DNA of 64,000 bases, from contig CAVQKQ010000014.1 of assembly GCA_963713085.1 (NCBI GenBank), positions 61,072-125,071 of the forward strand, written 5' to 3'. The position numbers were made by a program, and so were the translations under genes. The notes under the pieces are model-generated. The model ran no database searches. It saw nothing but the letters and a program-made list of their open reading frames with translations, and was not told the origin of the DNA. Positions 35,798 to 44,323 of the stretch are shown in pieces (the stretch's first letter is position 1; each line of letters opens with the position of its first letter). The DNA comes from PFJX01 sp963713085. GTDB taxonomy: Bacteria > Pseudomonadota > Gammaproteobacteria > Burkholderiales > Thiobacillaceae.

Positions 35798-36651
35798 AAT
35801 TGTGCGGATTCGAGGTCGGGCTCGACCAGCCCCTGTTCCTGATCGCCGGCCCCTGCGTCATAGAATCCCAGGCGATGGCCTTGGATACCGCCGGCAGGCT
35901 CAAGGAGATCTGCGCCGAGGCGGGTGTGAACTTCATCTACAAGTCTTCATACGACAAGGCCAACCGTTCCTCCGGAAAATCGTTTCGTGGCCTGGGCATG
36001 GACGAAGGCCTGCGCATCCTGGCGGAGGTGAAGCGGCAGATCGGCGTGCCGGTCATCACCGACATCCATACCGTGGACGAGATCCCCGCCGTGAGCGCCG
36101 TGGCCGATGTGCTGCAAACCCCCGCCTTCCTCTGCCGCCAGACCGATTTCATCCAGGCGGTGGCCGCGTCGGGCCGGCCGGTGAACATCAAAAAGGGCCA
36201 GTTCCTGGCCCCGGGCGACATGAAGAACGTGGTGGCCAAGGCCAAGGATGCGATCCTGGCAAAATCGGGCGGCGCCGACACCGACAAGATTATGGTCTGC
36301 GAACGCGGCGTATCGTTCGGCTACAACACCCTGGTCTCCGACATGCGCGGCCTGGCCATCATGCGCGAGACCGGCTGTCCGGTGGTGTTCGACGCCACCC
36401 ATTCGGTGCAGCAGCCGGGTGGGCAGGGAGACCGCAGCGGCGGCCAGCGCGAATTCGTGCCGGTGCTGGCCCGGGCGGCGGTGGCGGTGGGCATCGCCGG
36501 TCTGTTCGCCGAGACCCATCCCGACCCGGCCAAGGCCCTGTCGGACGGCCCCAATGCCTGGCCGCTGCACATGATGAAGGAATTGCTGGAAACGCTGAGG
36601 GACATCGACACCTTGGTGAAGCGGAAGGGCTTTATCGAAGCCCATTTATAA
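35794..36651 (+). CDS. kdsA: 3-deoxy-8-phosphooctulonate synthase
   Basis: This 285-residue enzyme condenses arabinose-5-phosphate with phosphoenolpyruvate to KDO-8-phosphate for lipopolysaccharide inner core. The family motifs are AGPCVIESQ, YKSSYDKANRSS, KKGQFLAPGDMKNV and FAETHPDPAKALSDGPN. Asn at the KANRSS position, with no metal Cys near the start of the barrel, suggests the metal-independent class. Its start overlaps the pyrG stop. Confidence 0.96.
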   Translation: MKLCGFEVGLDQPLFLIAGPCVIESQAMALDTAGRLKEICAEAGVNFIYKSSYDKANRSSGKSFRGLGMDEGLRILAEVKRQIGVPVITDIHTVDEIPAVSAVADVLQTPAFLCRQTDFIQAVAASGRPVNIKKGQFLAPGDMKNVVAKAKDAILAKSGGADTDKIMVCERGVSFGYNTLVSDMRGLAIMRETGCPVVFDATHSVQQPGGQGDRSGGQREFVPVLARAAVAVGIAGLFAETHPDPAKALSDGPNAWPLHMMKELLETLRDIDTLVKRKGFIEAHL

Positions 36652-36705
36652 ACCGGGCGGTAAACAGCTGCCCGAAGATTGAAGAAGAGAAAGAGAAGGA
36701 AACAA

Positions 36706-37989
36706 ATGAGCGCAATCGTTGATGTGATCGCCCGCGAAATCCTGGATTCCCGCGGCAACCCCACCGTGGAAGCCGATGTGCTTCTGGAATCCGGCGTGCT
36801 GGGCCGCGCCGCCGTGCCTTCCGGCGCCTCCACCGGCAGCCGCGAGGCCATCGAGCTGCGCGACGGGGACAAGTCCCGTTTCATGGGCAAGGGCGTGCTG
36901 CGCGCCGTGGAGAACGTCAATACCGAGATCGCCGAGGCGGTCCTGGGCCTGGATGCGGAAGAACAGAACCAGATCGACCAGACCCTGATCGAACTGGACG
37001 GCACCGAGAACAAGGCCCGCCTGGGCGCCAACGCCATCCTGGCCGTGTCCATGGCCTGCGCCCGGGCAGCCGCAGAGGATTCCGGCCTGCCCCTGTACCG
37101 CTACCTGGGCGGTGCGGGCCCCATGCACCTGCCGATCCCCCAGATGAACATCGTCAACGGCGGCGCCCACGCCAACAACAACGTGGACATCCAGGAATTC
37201 ATGATCCTCCCAGCGGGGATGGAAAGCTTCCGCGAGGCCTTGCGCTGCGCCTCCGAGGTGTTCCATACCCTGAAGAAACTGCTGGACAAGGCGGGGCATC
37301 CCACCAGCGTCGGCGACGAGGGCGGTTTTGCCCCCAACTTCAAGTCCAACGAGGAAGCCCTCAAGTTCATCGTCGAGGCGATCACCGCCGCCGGCTATAC
37401 CCCGGGCGAGCAGGTGCTGATCGGCCTGGACTGCGCCGCCTCCGAGTTCTACCAGGACGGCCGCTACGTGCTGGCGTCCGAGGGGCTCAAGCTCACCTCC
37501 GCCGAATTCATCGATTACCTGGCGGCCTGGGTGGACAAGTACCCCATCATCAGCATCGAGGACGGCATGGCCGAAGGCGACTGGGACGGCTGGGCGCTGA
37601 TGAACAAGCGCCTGGGCAAGACCATCCAGATCGTCGGCGACGATATCTTCGTCACCAATCCGCGCATCCTGCGGGAAGGCATCCAGAAGGACGTCGCCAA
37701 CTCCGTGCTGATCAAGCTCAATCAGATCGGCACCGTATCGGAGACTTTCGATGCCATCGAGATGGCCAAGCGGGCCGGCTGGACTTGCGTCATCTCCCAT
37801 CGCTCGGGCGAGACCGAGGACGCCTTCATCGCCGATCTGGCGGTGGCCAGCAACGTCCTGCAGATGAAGTCGGGTTCCGCGTCCCGCTCCGACCGCATGG
37901 CCAAGTACAACCAGTTGCTGCGCATCGAGGAAGAACTTGCCGAGCGCGCCCGCTATCCCGGCCGGGACGCTTTTTACCAACTGAGATGA
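36706..37989 (+). CDS. eno: Enolase
   Basis: This 427-residue enzyme interconverts 2-phosphoglycerate and phosphoenolpyruvate. Key segments are REILDSRGNPTVEADV, GANAILAVSMA, the metal and catalytic sites in ISIEDGMAEGDWDGW and VGDDIFVTN, the catalytic Lys in VLIKLNQIGT, and SHRSGETEDAFIADLAV. AAGGAAAC precedes the ATG at 36706. It lies between kdsA and ftsB, an order shared with many Proteobacteria. Confidence 0.97.
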   Translation: MSAIVDVIAREILDSRGNPTVEADVLLESGVLGRAAVPSGASTGSREAIELRDGDKSRFMGKGVLRAVENVNTEIAEAVLGLDAEEQNQIDQTLIELDGTENKARLGANAILAVSMACARAAAEDSGLPLYRYLGGAGPMHLPIPQMNIVNGGAHANNNVDIQEFMILPAGMESFREALRCASEVFHTLKKLLDKAGHPTSVGDEGGFAPNFKSNEEALKFIVEAITAAGYTPGEQVLIGLDCAASEFYQDGRYVLASEGLKLTSAEFIDYLAAWVDKYPIISIEDGMAEGDWDGWALMNKRLGKTIQIVGDDIFVTNPRILREGIQKDVANSVLIKLNQIGTVSETFDAIEMAKRAGWTCVISHRSGETEDAFIADLAVASNVLQMKSGSASRSDRMAKYNQLLRIEEELAERARYPGRDAFYQLR

Positions 37990-37990
37990 G

Positions 37991-38296
37991 ATGCGCGGGC
38001 TGTCCTGGGCCTTGGCGGTGCTGATCCTTCTGCTGCAGTATCCCCTGTGGCTGGGCAAGGGTAGCTGGCTGCGGGTATGGGAACTGGAGCGGGAGATTGA
38101 GGCCCAGAAGACCGCCAACCAGGCCCTGGAAGCGCGCAACAACCAGTTGGCCGCCGAGGCCCAGGATCTCCATTCGGGCTACGATGCCTTGGAAGAGCGG
38201 GCCCGTTTCGAGTTGGGCATGGTCCGTTCCAACGAGGTTTTTTTCCACGTCATGGAACCTGGCTCCATTCCCCAGGTAGAGGTGAAACGCCCATGA
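37991..38296 (+). CDS. ftsB: Cell division protein FtsB
   Basis: This 101-residue bitopic protein has a short cytosolic start, one membrane segment (about 4-20, LSWALAVLILLLQYPLWLG) and a periplasmic coiled coil (about 28-65, LEREIEAQKTANQALEARN). The conserved tail is LEERARFELGMVRSNEVFF. It joins FtsL and FtsQ in the divisome. It starts 1 bp after eno and overlaps zipA by 4 bp. Confidence 0.93.
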   Translation: MRGLSWALAVLILLLQYPLWLGKGSWLRVWELEREIEAQKTANQALEARNNQLAAEAQDLHSGYDALEERARFELGMVRSNEVFFHVMEPGSIPQVEVKRP

Positions 38297-39615
38297 TGAC
38301 CACGTTGCAGATCGTCCTCGCCCTGGTCGGCGTCGTTCTGATCGGCTCGATCGTCGTTTACAACATCGTCCAGGAACGACACTTCCGCAAGGAATCGGAA
38401 CGGATGTTCTCCCACAAGCGCGAGGACATCATGCTGGGCGAGTCTATTCGGCCAGCGGCCGGCAATCGTCCAGGCGATGTGCCGATCCATCTGACCGATG
38501 AGGGTGTCTCCTTGGCGCGGGCCGGCGAAGCGGTGCCGGAGGAGGCCCCGATGGCCGGCCAGGAGCAGGAAGAAGCCGTTCCCCACGCCTTCCTGACCTC
38601 CCTGGAGCCGATCGGGCAGGGGGAAGGGGATTTGGCCGAAGTGGAGCCGCTCGGCCCGCTGGCCGCGCGAACCGAACCGGAACCGTCCGGACCGCCCCCC
38701 GTGACCCCGGAGGCGCGGGAAATACCCACTCCAGCCCCAATCACGGCACCTGCCGCCGCTTTGCGGGAGAGCGCGACGGAGCCTGTTGTCCCGCAGGCCC
38801 AGCAGAGCGCCCTGGATCCGACCACGGAATACATTGCCCGCCTCAAGTTCGCCAATCCGACCTTGGCCAATTTCAGCCGGCTGCTGGCCGGGCTGCGCCG
38901 CATCGGCAAACCGGTTCGCGCCTTCGGCAAGCGCACCGATGGCGGCTGGGAGGCCCTGAGCGGCAATCCCCGCTATGCCCTCGAGATGGTGGAGTTCGGT
39001 ATCCAACTGGCCGACCGGGGCGGGGCGATCACCCAGGATCAACTGGACGCCTTTTGCCGGGCGCTGTACGAGCTCTCCGCGGAAGAAGGCGGCGCGGTCA
39101 CCTGCGGCGACAAGCAGGATGCCTTGCGGGCCGCCCGGGCCCTGGACCTGTTCAGTATGGATGTGGATGTGCTGATCGGCCTCAACGTGGTGTCGTCCGA
39201 TGCCCGTCCCTTCACCAGCGAGGCCCTGCACAAACTGGCGGAGGAAGGCCGTCTCACCCTGGAGGCGGACGGTACCTACCATGCCCGGGACGACTTCGGC
39301 CACCTGCTGTTTACCCTCACCAATCAGCAAGAGGCGCCGTTCCCGGCGGATGGACGCGGCCTCACCACCCATGGCGTGACGCTGCTGTTCGACGTGCCGA
39401 GGGTGGCCAACGGCCTGATCGTATTCGACCGCATGACCCGTCTGGGGTTCGACCTGGCCTGGCGCCTGGAGGGCAGGCTGGTGGACGACAACGGCCGTCC
39501 GGTAACCGAAGACAGCCTGACTAGGGACCGGGCGCGCCTGGCGGAGTTCTTCACCCGTATGGAGGCAAGGGGCATCCCGGCCGGCGGGGAGCGGGCGCTG
39601 CGGCTATTCATTTGA
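38293..39615 (+). CDS. zipA: ZipA-like cell division protein
   Basis: This 440-residue protein has an N-terminal membrane anchor (about 6-25), a charged then Pro/Ala/Glu-rich linker (about 40-200), and a C-terminal FtsZ-binding domain (about 290-430, GLNVVSSDARPFTSEALHKL, VTLLFDVPRVANGL). ZipA tethers FtsZ to the membrane. The position directly before ligA, as in Gammaproteobacteria, supports the call. Overall similarity to E. coli ZipA is low, so function is inferred from fold and neighbourhood. Confidence 0.82.
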   Translation: MMTTLQIVLALVGVVLIGSIVVYNIVQERHFRKESERMFSHKREDIMLGESIRPAAGNRPGDVPIHLTDEGVSLARAGEAVPEEAPMAGQEQEEAVPHAFLTSLEPIGQGEGDLAEVEPLGPLAARTEPEPSGPPPVTPEAREIPTPAPITAPAAALRESATEPVVPQAQQSALDPTTEYIARLKFANPTLANFSRLLAGLRRIGKPVRAFGKRTDGGWEALSGNPRYALEMVEFGIQLADRGGAITQDQLDAFCRALYELSAEEGGAVTCGDKQDALRAARALDLFSMDVDVLIGLNVVSSDARPFTSEALHKLAEEGRLTLEADGTYHARDDFGHLLFTLTNQQEAPFPADGRGLTTHGVTLLFDVPRVANGLIVFDRMTRLGFDLAWRLEGRLVDDNGRPVTEDSLTRDRARLAEFFTRMEARGIPAGGERALRLFI

Positions 39616-39616
39616 C

Positions 39617-41680
39617 ATGCCCGCGCGCAAAGAGGCAGAGGCCCGGGTCGTCCAGCTTCGCGCTCAGATCGACGAGGCCAATTACCGCTACTACGTCCTC
39701 GACGCGCCCACCATCCCGGATGCGGAATACGACCGCATTTTCCGGGTACTCCAGGACCTGGAAGCGGCCTACCCCGAGCTGCGCACCCCGGATTCACCCA
39801 CCCTGCGAGTGGGCGGCGCGCCCCTGGCAGCCTTCGCCCCGGTACGGCACCGGGTGCCCATGCTGTCCATCCGCACCGAGACCAACAACGAGCCCGAGGG
39901 CGCCCTGGCCTTCGACGCCCGTATGCGCCGCGAGTTGGGCTTGGGAGAGAGCGATCCGCCCATCCAATACGCCTGCGAACTCAAGTTCGACGGCCTGGCC
40001 ATCAGCCTGCGCTACGAATCCGGCGTTCTGGTCCAGGCCGCCACCCGGGGCGACGGCGAGACCGGCGAGGACGTGACCCAGAACGTGCGCACCATCCGGT
40101 CCGTGCCCTTGAAGCTGCGCACGGCCTCGCCGCCGCCCGTGTTGGAGGTGCGCGGAGAGGCCTACATTAACCGGCCGGATTTCGAGGGCTACAACGCCCG
40201 CCAGCGGGCCGAAGGCGGCACGCCCCTGGTGAACCCCCGCAACGGCGCCGCCGGCAGCATCCGCCAGTTGGACCCTGCTTTGGCGGCCAAGCGGCCCCTG
40301 TCCTTCTTCGCCTATGGCCTGGGAGAGACCCGGGGCTGGGAACGGCCCCCCAGCCACAGCGCCACCATGGATGCGCTGGAAGCCCTGGGCCTGCCGGTCA
40401 ATGCCGACCGTGCCGTGAAGCTGGGCGGCCAGGGACTGGTGGCGTACCACCGGACCATCGGCGAGCGCCGGGACCGCATTCCCTTCGACATCGACGGCGT
40501 GGTGTACAAGGTCAACCGCTTCGACCTTCAGGAGCGCCTGGGCTTCGTCTCCCGGGAGCCCCGCTGGGCCATCGCCCACAAATATCCCGCCCAGGAGGAG
40601 ATGACCGAACTGCTGGACATCGAAATCAGCGTGGGCCGTACCGGCGCCCTGACCCCGGTGGCGCGGCTGAAGCCGGTGTTCGTGGGCGGCGTCACCGTTT
40701 CCAACGCCACGTTGCACAACCAGGACGAGATCGACCGCAAGGACGTGCGCGAGAAGGACTGGGTCATCGTGCGCCGGGCCGGCGATGTGATTCCAGAAGT
40801 GGTGGCGGTGGTGAAGGATCGCCGGCCGGCGGGCACTTCGCCCTATAGCATACTTGAGCACTACCCCACCTGCCCGGTATGCGGTTCCCACGTGGTGCGG
40901 GAGGATGGGGAGGCGGTGACCCGCTGCACCGGCGGCCTCTACTGCGCGGCCCAGCGCAAGCAGGCACTGCTCCACTTCGCCGGCCGCCGAGCCATGGACA
41001 TCGAAGGGCTGGGGGAGAAGCTGGTTGACCAGTTGGTGGACGGCGGCATCGTCAAGACCCCCGCCGACCTCTACGACCCCGGAAAGGTGAACCTGGAAAA
41101 GCTGGCCGGCCTGGAGCGCATGGCGGCAAAATCCGCAGCCAACCTGATGGCGGCCATCGAGGGTAGCCGCCAGACTAGCCTGGCCCGCTTCGTCTTCGCC
41201 CTGGGCATCCGCAACGTGGGCGAAGCGACGGCCAGGGATCTGGCCCAGCATCTGGGCAGTCTGGATGCGCTCATGGTGGCGGATGCCGAACGCCTCATGC
41301 AGGTGCCCGACGTGGGACCGATCGTGGCCCAGTCCATCGTCGATTTCTTTGCCGAGTCCCATAACCGGGAAGTGATCGCCGCCTTGCGCGCCGGTGGCGT
41401 GGCTTGGCCGGAGCACGAGGGCGTGGCGGCGATCATGCCTGGCGCCCTGGAGGGCAAGACCTTCGTCCTCACCGGCACCCTGCCCACCCTGACCCGGGAC
41501 GAGGCCAAGTCCCTCATCGAGGCGGCAGGGGCCAAGGCGGCCGGCAGCGTGTCCAAGAGGACGGACTATGTGGTGGCCGGCGAGGAAGCCGGCTCCAAGC
41601 TCACCAAGGCCCGGGAATTGGGGGTCGCCGTCCTGGATGAAGCGGGCTTGTTGGAATTATTGAAAGCAAAGGGAGACTGA
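39617..41680 (+). CDS. ligA: NAD-dependent DNA ligase
   Basis: This 687-residue enzyme seals nicks in DNA using NAD. The order is the Ia domain (YRYYVLDAPTIPDAEYD), the adenylation domain with the active Lys in CELKFDGLAIS (K123), an OB fold, a four-Cys zinc finger (CPVCGSHVVREDGEAVTRC), helix-hairpin-helix repeats and a C-terminal BRCT domain (about 605-687). All key parts are present at the usual length. It starts 1 bp after zipA. Confidence 0.97.
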   Translation: MPARKEAEARVVQLRAQIDEANYRYYVLDAPTIPDAEYDRIFRVLQDLEAAYPELRTPDSPTLRVGGAPLAAFAPVRHRVPMLSIRTETNNEPEGALAFDARMRRELGLGESDPPIQYACELKFDGLAISLRYESGVLVQAATRGDGETGEDVTQNVRTIRSVPLKLRTASPPPVLEVRGEAYINRPDFEGYNARQRAEGGTPLVNPRNGAAGSIRQLDPALAAKRPLSFFAYGLGETRGWERPPSHSATMDALEALGLPVNADRAVKLGGQGLVAYHRTIGERRDRIPFDIDGVVYKVNRFDLQERLGFVSREPRWAIAHKYPAQEEMTELLDIEISVGRTGALTPVARLKPVFVGGVTVSNATLHNQDEIDRKDVREKDWVIVRRAGDVIPEVVAVVKDRRPAGTSPYSILEHYPTCPVCGSHVVREDGEAVTRCTGGLYCAAQRKQALLHFAGRRAMDIEGLGEKLVDQLVDGGIVKTPADLYDPGKVNLEKLAGLERMAAKSAANLMAAIEGSRQTSLARFVFALGIRNVGEATARDLAQHLGSLDALMVADAERLMQVPDVGPIVAQSIVDFFAESHNREVIAALRAGGVAWPEHEGVAAIMPGALEGKTFVLTGTLPTLTRDEAKSLIEAAGAKAAGSVSKRTDYVVAGEEAGSKLTKARELGVAVLDEAGLLELLKAKGD

Positions 41681-41681
41681 G

Positions 41682-42566
41682 ATGCAAAAAGTGACCAAGG
41701 CCGTGTTCCCCGTGGCGGGCATGGGCACCCGGTTCCTGCCGGCCACCAAGGCCAATCCCAAGGAGATGCTGCCCATCGTCGACAAGCCCCTGATCCAGTA
41801 TGCGGTGGAGGAAGCCGTGGCGGCGGGGATCACCGACCTGATCTTCATCAACGGCCGCAACAAGCGGGCCATTCCTGACCACTTCGACAAGGCCTACGAG
41901 CTGGAAACCGAGCTGGAGGCGAAGGGCAAAAAGGATCTGCTGGACATCGTCCGGGGCATCCTGCCGGACAACGTCAACTGCATCTACATCCGCCAGTCCC
42001 AGGCCCTGGGCCTGGGGCACGCGGTGCTATGCGCCGAGCCGGCCGTAGGCAAGGAGCCGTTCGCCGTCCTGTTGGCGGACGACCTGATCGATGCCGAACC
42101 GGGCGTCACCCAGCAGATGGTGGAGCAGTTCAGCTACTACAACTGTTCACTGGTGGGGGTGCAGGACGTGGCCCGCGAGGAAACCGGTTCCTACGGCATC
42201 GTCGTCAGCCAGCCTATGGGAGAGCGCCTGTCCCGCATCAGCGCCATGGTGGAGAAACCTGATCCGGCGGAAGCACCTTCCACCCTGGGCGTGGTGGGCA
42301 GGTACGTCTTCACGCCCAGGATCTTCGATCACCTGCGCAAGATCGGGCGCGGCGCCGGCGGCGAAATCCAGCTGACCGACGGCATCGTCAGCCTGCTGGC
42401 GGATCAGCAGATCCTAGCCTACCAGTACCAAGGCAAGCGCTACGACTGCGGTTCCAAGCTGGGCTACCTCCAGGCAACGGTGGAATATGCCCTCAAGCAT
42501 CCCGAACTGGCGCGGGATTTCGCCGAATATCTCGACGTCCTGCACCAGGCCAGGCAGGCTGGCTGA
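41682..42566 (+). CDS. galU: UTP-glucose-1-phosphate uridylyltransferase, copy 1
   Basis: This 294-residue enzyme makes UDP-glucose from UTP and glucose-1-phosphate for envelope sugars and exopolysaccharide. The nucleotide motif AGMGTRFLPATKANPKEM, the site DKPLIQYAVEEA, LADDLID and the C-terminal GKRYDCGSKLGYLQA are intact. A second, clearly paralogous galU follows after about 110 bp. It starts 1 bp after ligA, so it belongs to the pyrG-ligA run. Confidence 0.95.
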   Translation: MQKVTKAVFPVAGMGTRFLPATKANPKEMLPIVDKPLIQYAVEEAVAAGITDLIFINGRNKRAIPDHFDKAYELETELEAKGKKDLLDIVRGILPDNVNCIYIRQSQALGLGHAVLCAEPAVGKEPFAVLLADDLIDAEPGVTQQMVEQFSYYNCSLVGVQDVAREETGSYGIVVSQPMGERLSRISAMVEKPDPAEAPSTLGVVGRYVFTPRIFDHLRKIGRGAGGEIQLTDGIVSLLADQQILAYQYQGKRYDCGSKLGYLQATVEYALKHPELARDFAEYLDVLHQARQAG

Positions 42567-42675
42567 GCGGGATTGTTACCGGCAGCGCTATTTTCCGGAA
42601 AGATGAATCGCGCGTCGCTGGGGTATCCTTCACCCTGCAGCACCCTATGACAATAATTTGCGAGGAGATCCACAC

Positions 42676-43581
42676 GTGAAACGCGTTACCAAGGCGGTGT
42701 TTCCAGCTGCGGGCATGGGCACCCGGTTTCTGCCGGCCACCAAGGCCAACCCCAAGGAAATGCTGCCCATCGTCGACAAACCCCTGATCCAGTATGCCGC
42801 TGAAGAGGCGATGGCGGCGGGGATCACCGACCTGATCTTCATCATCGGCCGTACCAAGCGGGCCATCGCCGACCATTTCGACAAGGCCTACGAACTGGAA
42901 GTCGAGTTGGAGACCCGGGGCAAATTGCAAGCCCTGGAAGACCTGCGCGGCATGCTGCCGATCAACGTGAATTGCATCTATATCCGCCAGGCGGAGGCAT
43001 TGGGGCTGGGACATGCCGTGCAGTGTGCCCAGCCGGCGGTGAACGACGAACCCTTCGCGGTCATCCTGGCGGACGACCTGATCGATGGCGAGCCGGGTGT
43101 GACCAAGCAGATGTGCGATTTGTACAACTACTACCAGTGTTCCGTGGTGGGGGTTCAGAACGTGGATCCCCAGGAAACCGGTTCATACGGCATCGTCGCC
43201 GCCGAACCCATGGCCGAGCGTCTGTCCCGGGTGTCCAGGATCGTGGAAAAGCCCAAGCCCGCGGATGCCCCCTCCAACCTGGCCGTGGTGGGCCGCTATG
43301 TCCTGACCCCGCGCATCTTCCACCATCTCCATCACATCGATCGGGGCGCCGGCGGCGAATTGCAGCTGACCGATGCCATCGCCGCCCTGCTCAACGAGCA
43401 GCAGGTCCTGGCCTATGAATTCATTGGCAAGCGCTACGACTGCGGCAGCAAGCTGGGGTATCTGGAGGCCACGGTCGAATACGCGCTCAAGCACAGCGAG
43501 GTAGGCGACGAATTCAAGAACTATCTGCGGAAGCGTTTCTGCAACCCCTGCGGCGGCAATGCCGATGGGTTTAATAATTGA
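42676..43581 (+). CDS. galU: UTP-glucose-1-phosphate uridylyltransferase, copy 2
   Basis: This 301-residue paralogue of the preceding gene starts at a GTG with GAGGAGA 7-8 nt upstream. All active-site motifs are present (AGMGTRFLPATKANPKEM, DKPLIQYAAEEA, GKRYDCGSKLGYLEA). The two copies align end to end but differ at many positions and at the C-terminus (here RKRFCNPCGGNADGF), so the duplication is not recent. The 110-bp spacer may carry a separate promoter. It is convergent with the SDR gene. Confidence 0.93.
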   Translation: MKRVTKAVFPAAGMGTRFLPATKANPKEMLPIVDKPLIQYAAEEAMAAGITDLIFIIGRTKRAIADHFDKAYELEVELETRGKLQALEDLRGMLPINVNCIYIRQAEALGLGHAVQCAQPAVNDEPFAVILADDLIDGEPGVTKQMCDLYNYYQCSVVGVQNVDPQETGSYGIVAAEPMAERLSRVSRIVEKPKPADAPSNLAVVGRYVLTPRIFHHLHHIDRGAGGELQLTDAIAALLNEQQVLAYEFIGKRYDCGSKLGYLEATVEYALKHSEVGDEFKNYLRKRFCNPCGGNADGFNN

Positions 43582-43588
43582 TCGGCCG

Positions 43589-44323
43589 TCAAAGACTGAT
43601 CAACTGACCCCTCACTGTCACGCTGTCTGGTCCCATCAGATAGAGCAGTTGGGATGCCAGGTCCTCCGGCCGGGGCAAGCCGCTCTTGTCTTCTCCCGGA
43701 TGGGTCCGGGCCCGTTGGGGGGAATTCACCGGGCCGGGGATTACCAGATTGATGCGCATGGGCGCTTCCGACCATTCATCGGCCTGGATCCTGAAATAGG
43801 CCTCCAGGGCCGCCTTCGATACCGCAAAGCCGCCCCAGTAGGCCACCGGTACGTGGCCATGGGTTTCTCCCACCAGGATCACCGAGGCCTGGTCCGCCGC
43901 CTGCAGGAGTGGGGCGCAGGTCCTATTGATGGCGGCGGGGGCGGCCGCGTTGACGCGGAACTGGGGGATCCAGTCCGCCACGCTGTCCAGATGCTGGGGC
44001 GTCAGGCTTTCGAATCGGGCGGCGCAATGCAGGATGCCGTCCAAGCGCCCGAGCTGGTAGCCGATGGCCTGGGTCAGGGCCTCGAAGTCCGCGTCATGGG
44101 CCAGGGCCAGGTCCATGGGGAAGATGGCGGGCTGGGGTCCCCCGGCCGCGACGATCTCGTCGTAGACCTTTTCCAGCTTGGCCACCGTGGGTCCCAGCAG
44201 GATCACGGTGGCGCCGTGACTCCCGTAGGCCAGGGCGGCGGCCCGGCCCAGGCCCTGGCCGGCGCCGGTGACCAGGATGACGCGGCCTTTCAGCAGGTCG
44301 GGAGCGGGGCGGTAATCTTTCAT
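43589..44323 (-). CDS. YciK-like short-chain dehydrogenase with altered catalytic residues
   Basis: This 244-residue SDR has a good NAD(P) motif (VTGAGQGLGRAAA) and aligns with E. coli YciK over its length. The catalytic YxxxK is changed to FAVSK (Phe166, Lys170), the upstream Ser falls in GETHG, and the NAG motif is CAA. It may therefore lack normal dehydrogenase activity. It overlaps the hpnE stop by 4 bp (ATGA), tying it to the squalene operon. A direct role in that pathway is not established. Confidence 0.8.
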   Translation of the reverse strand: MKDYRPAPDLLKGRVILVTGAGQGLGRAAALAYGSHGATVILLGPTVAKLEKVYDEIVAAGGPQPAIFPMDLALAHDADFEALTQAIGYQLGRLDGILHCAARFESLTPQHLDSVADWIPQFRVNAAAPAAINRTCAPLLQAADQASVILVGETHGHVPVAYWGGFAVSKAALEAYFRIQADEWSEAPMRINLVIPGPVNSPQRARTHPGEDKSGLPRPEDLASQLLYLMGPDSVTVRGQLISL

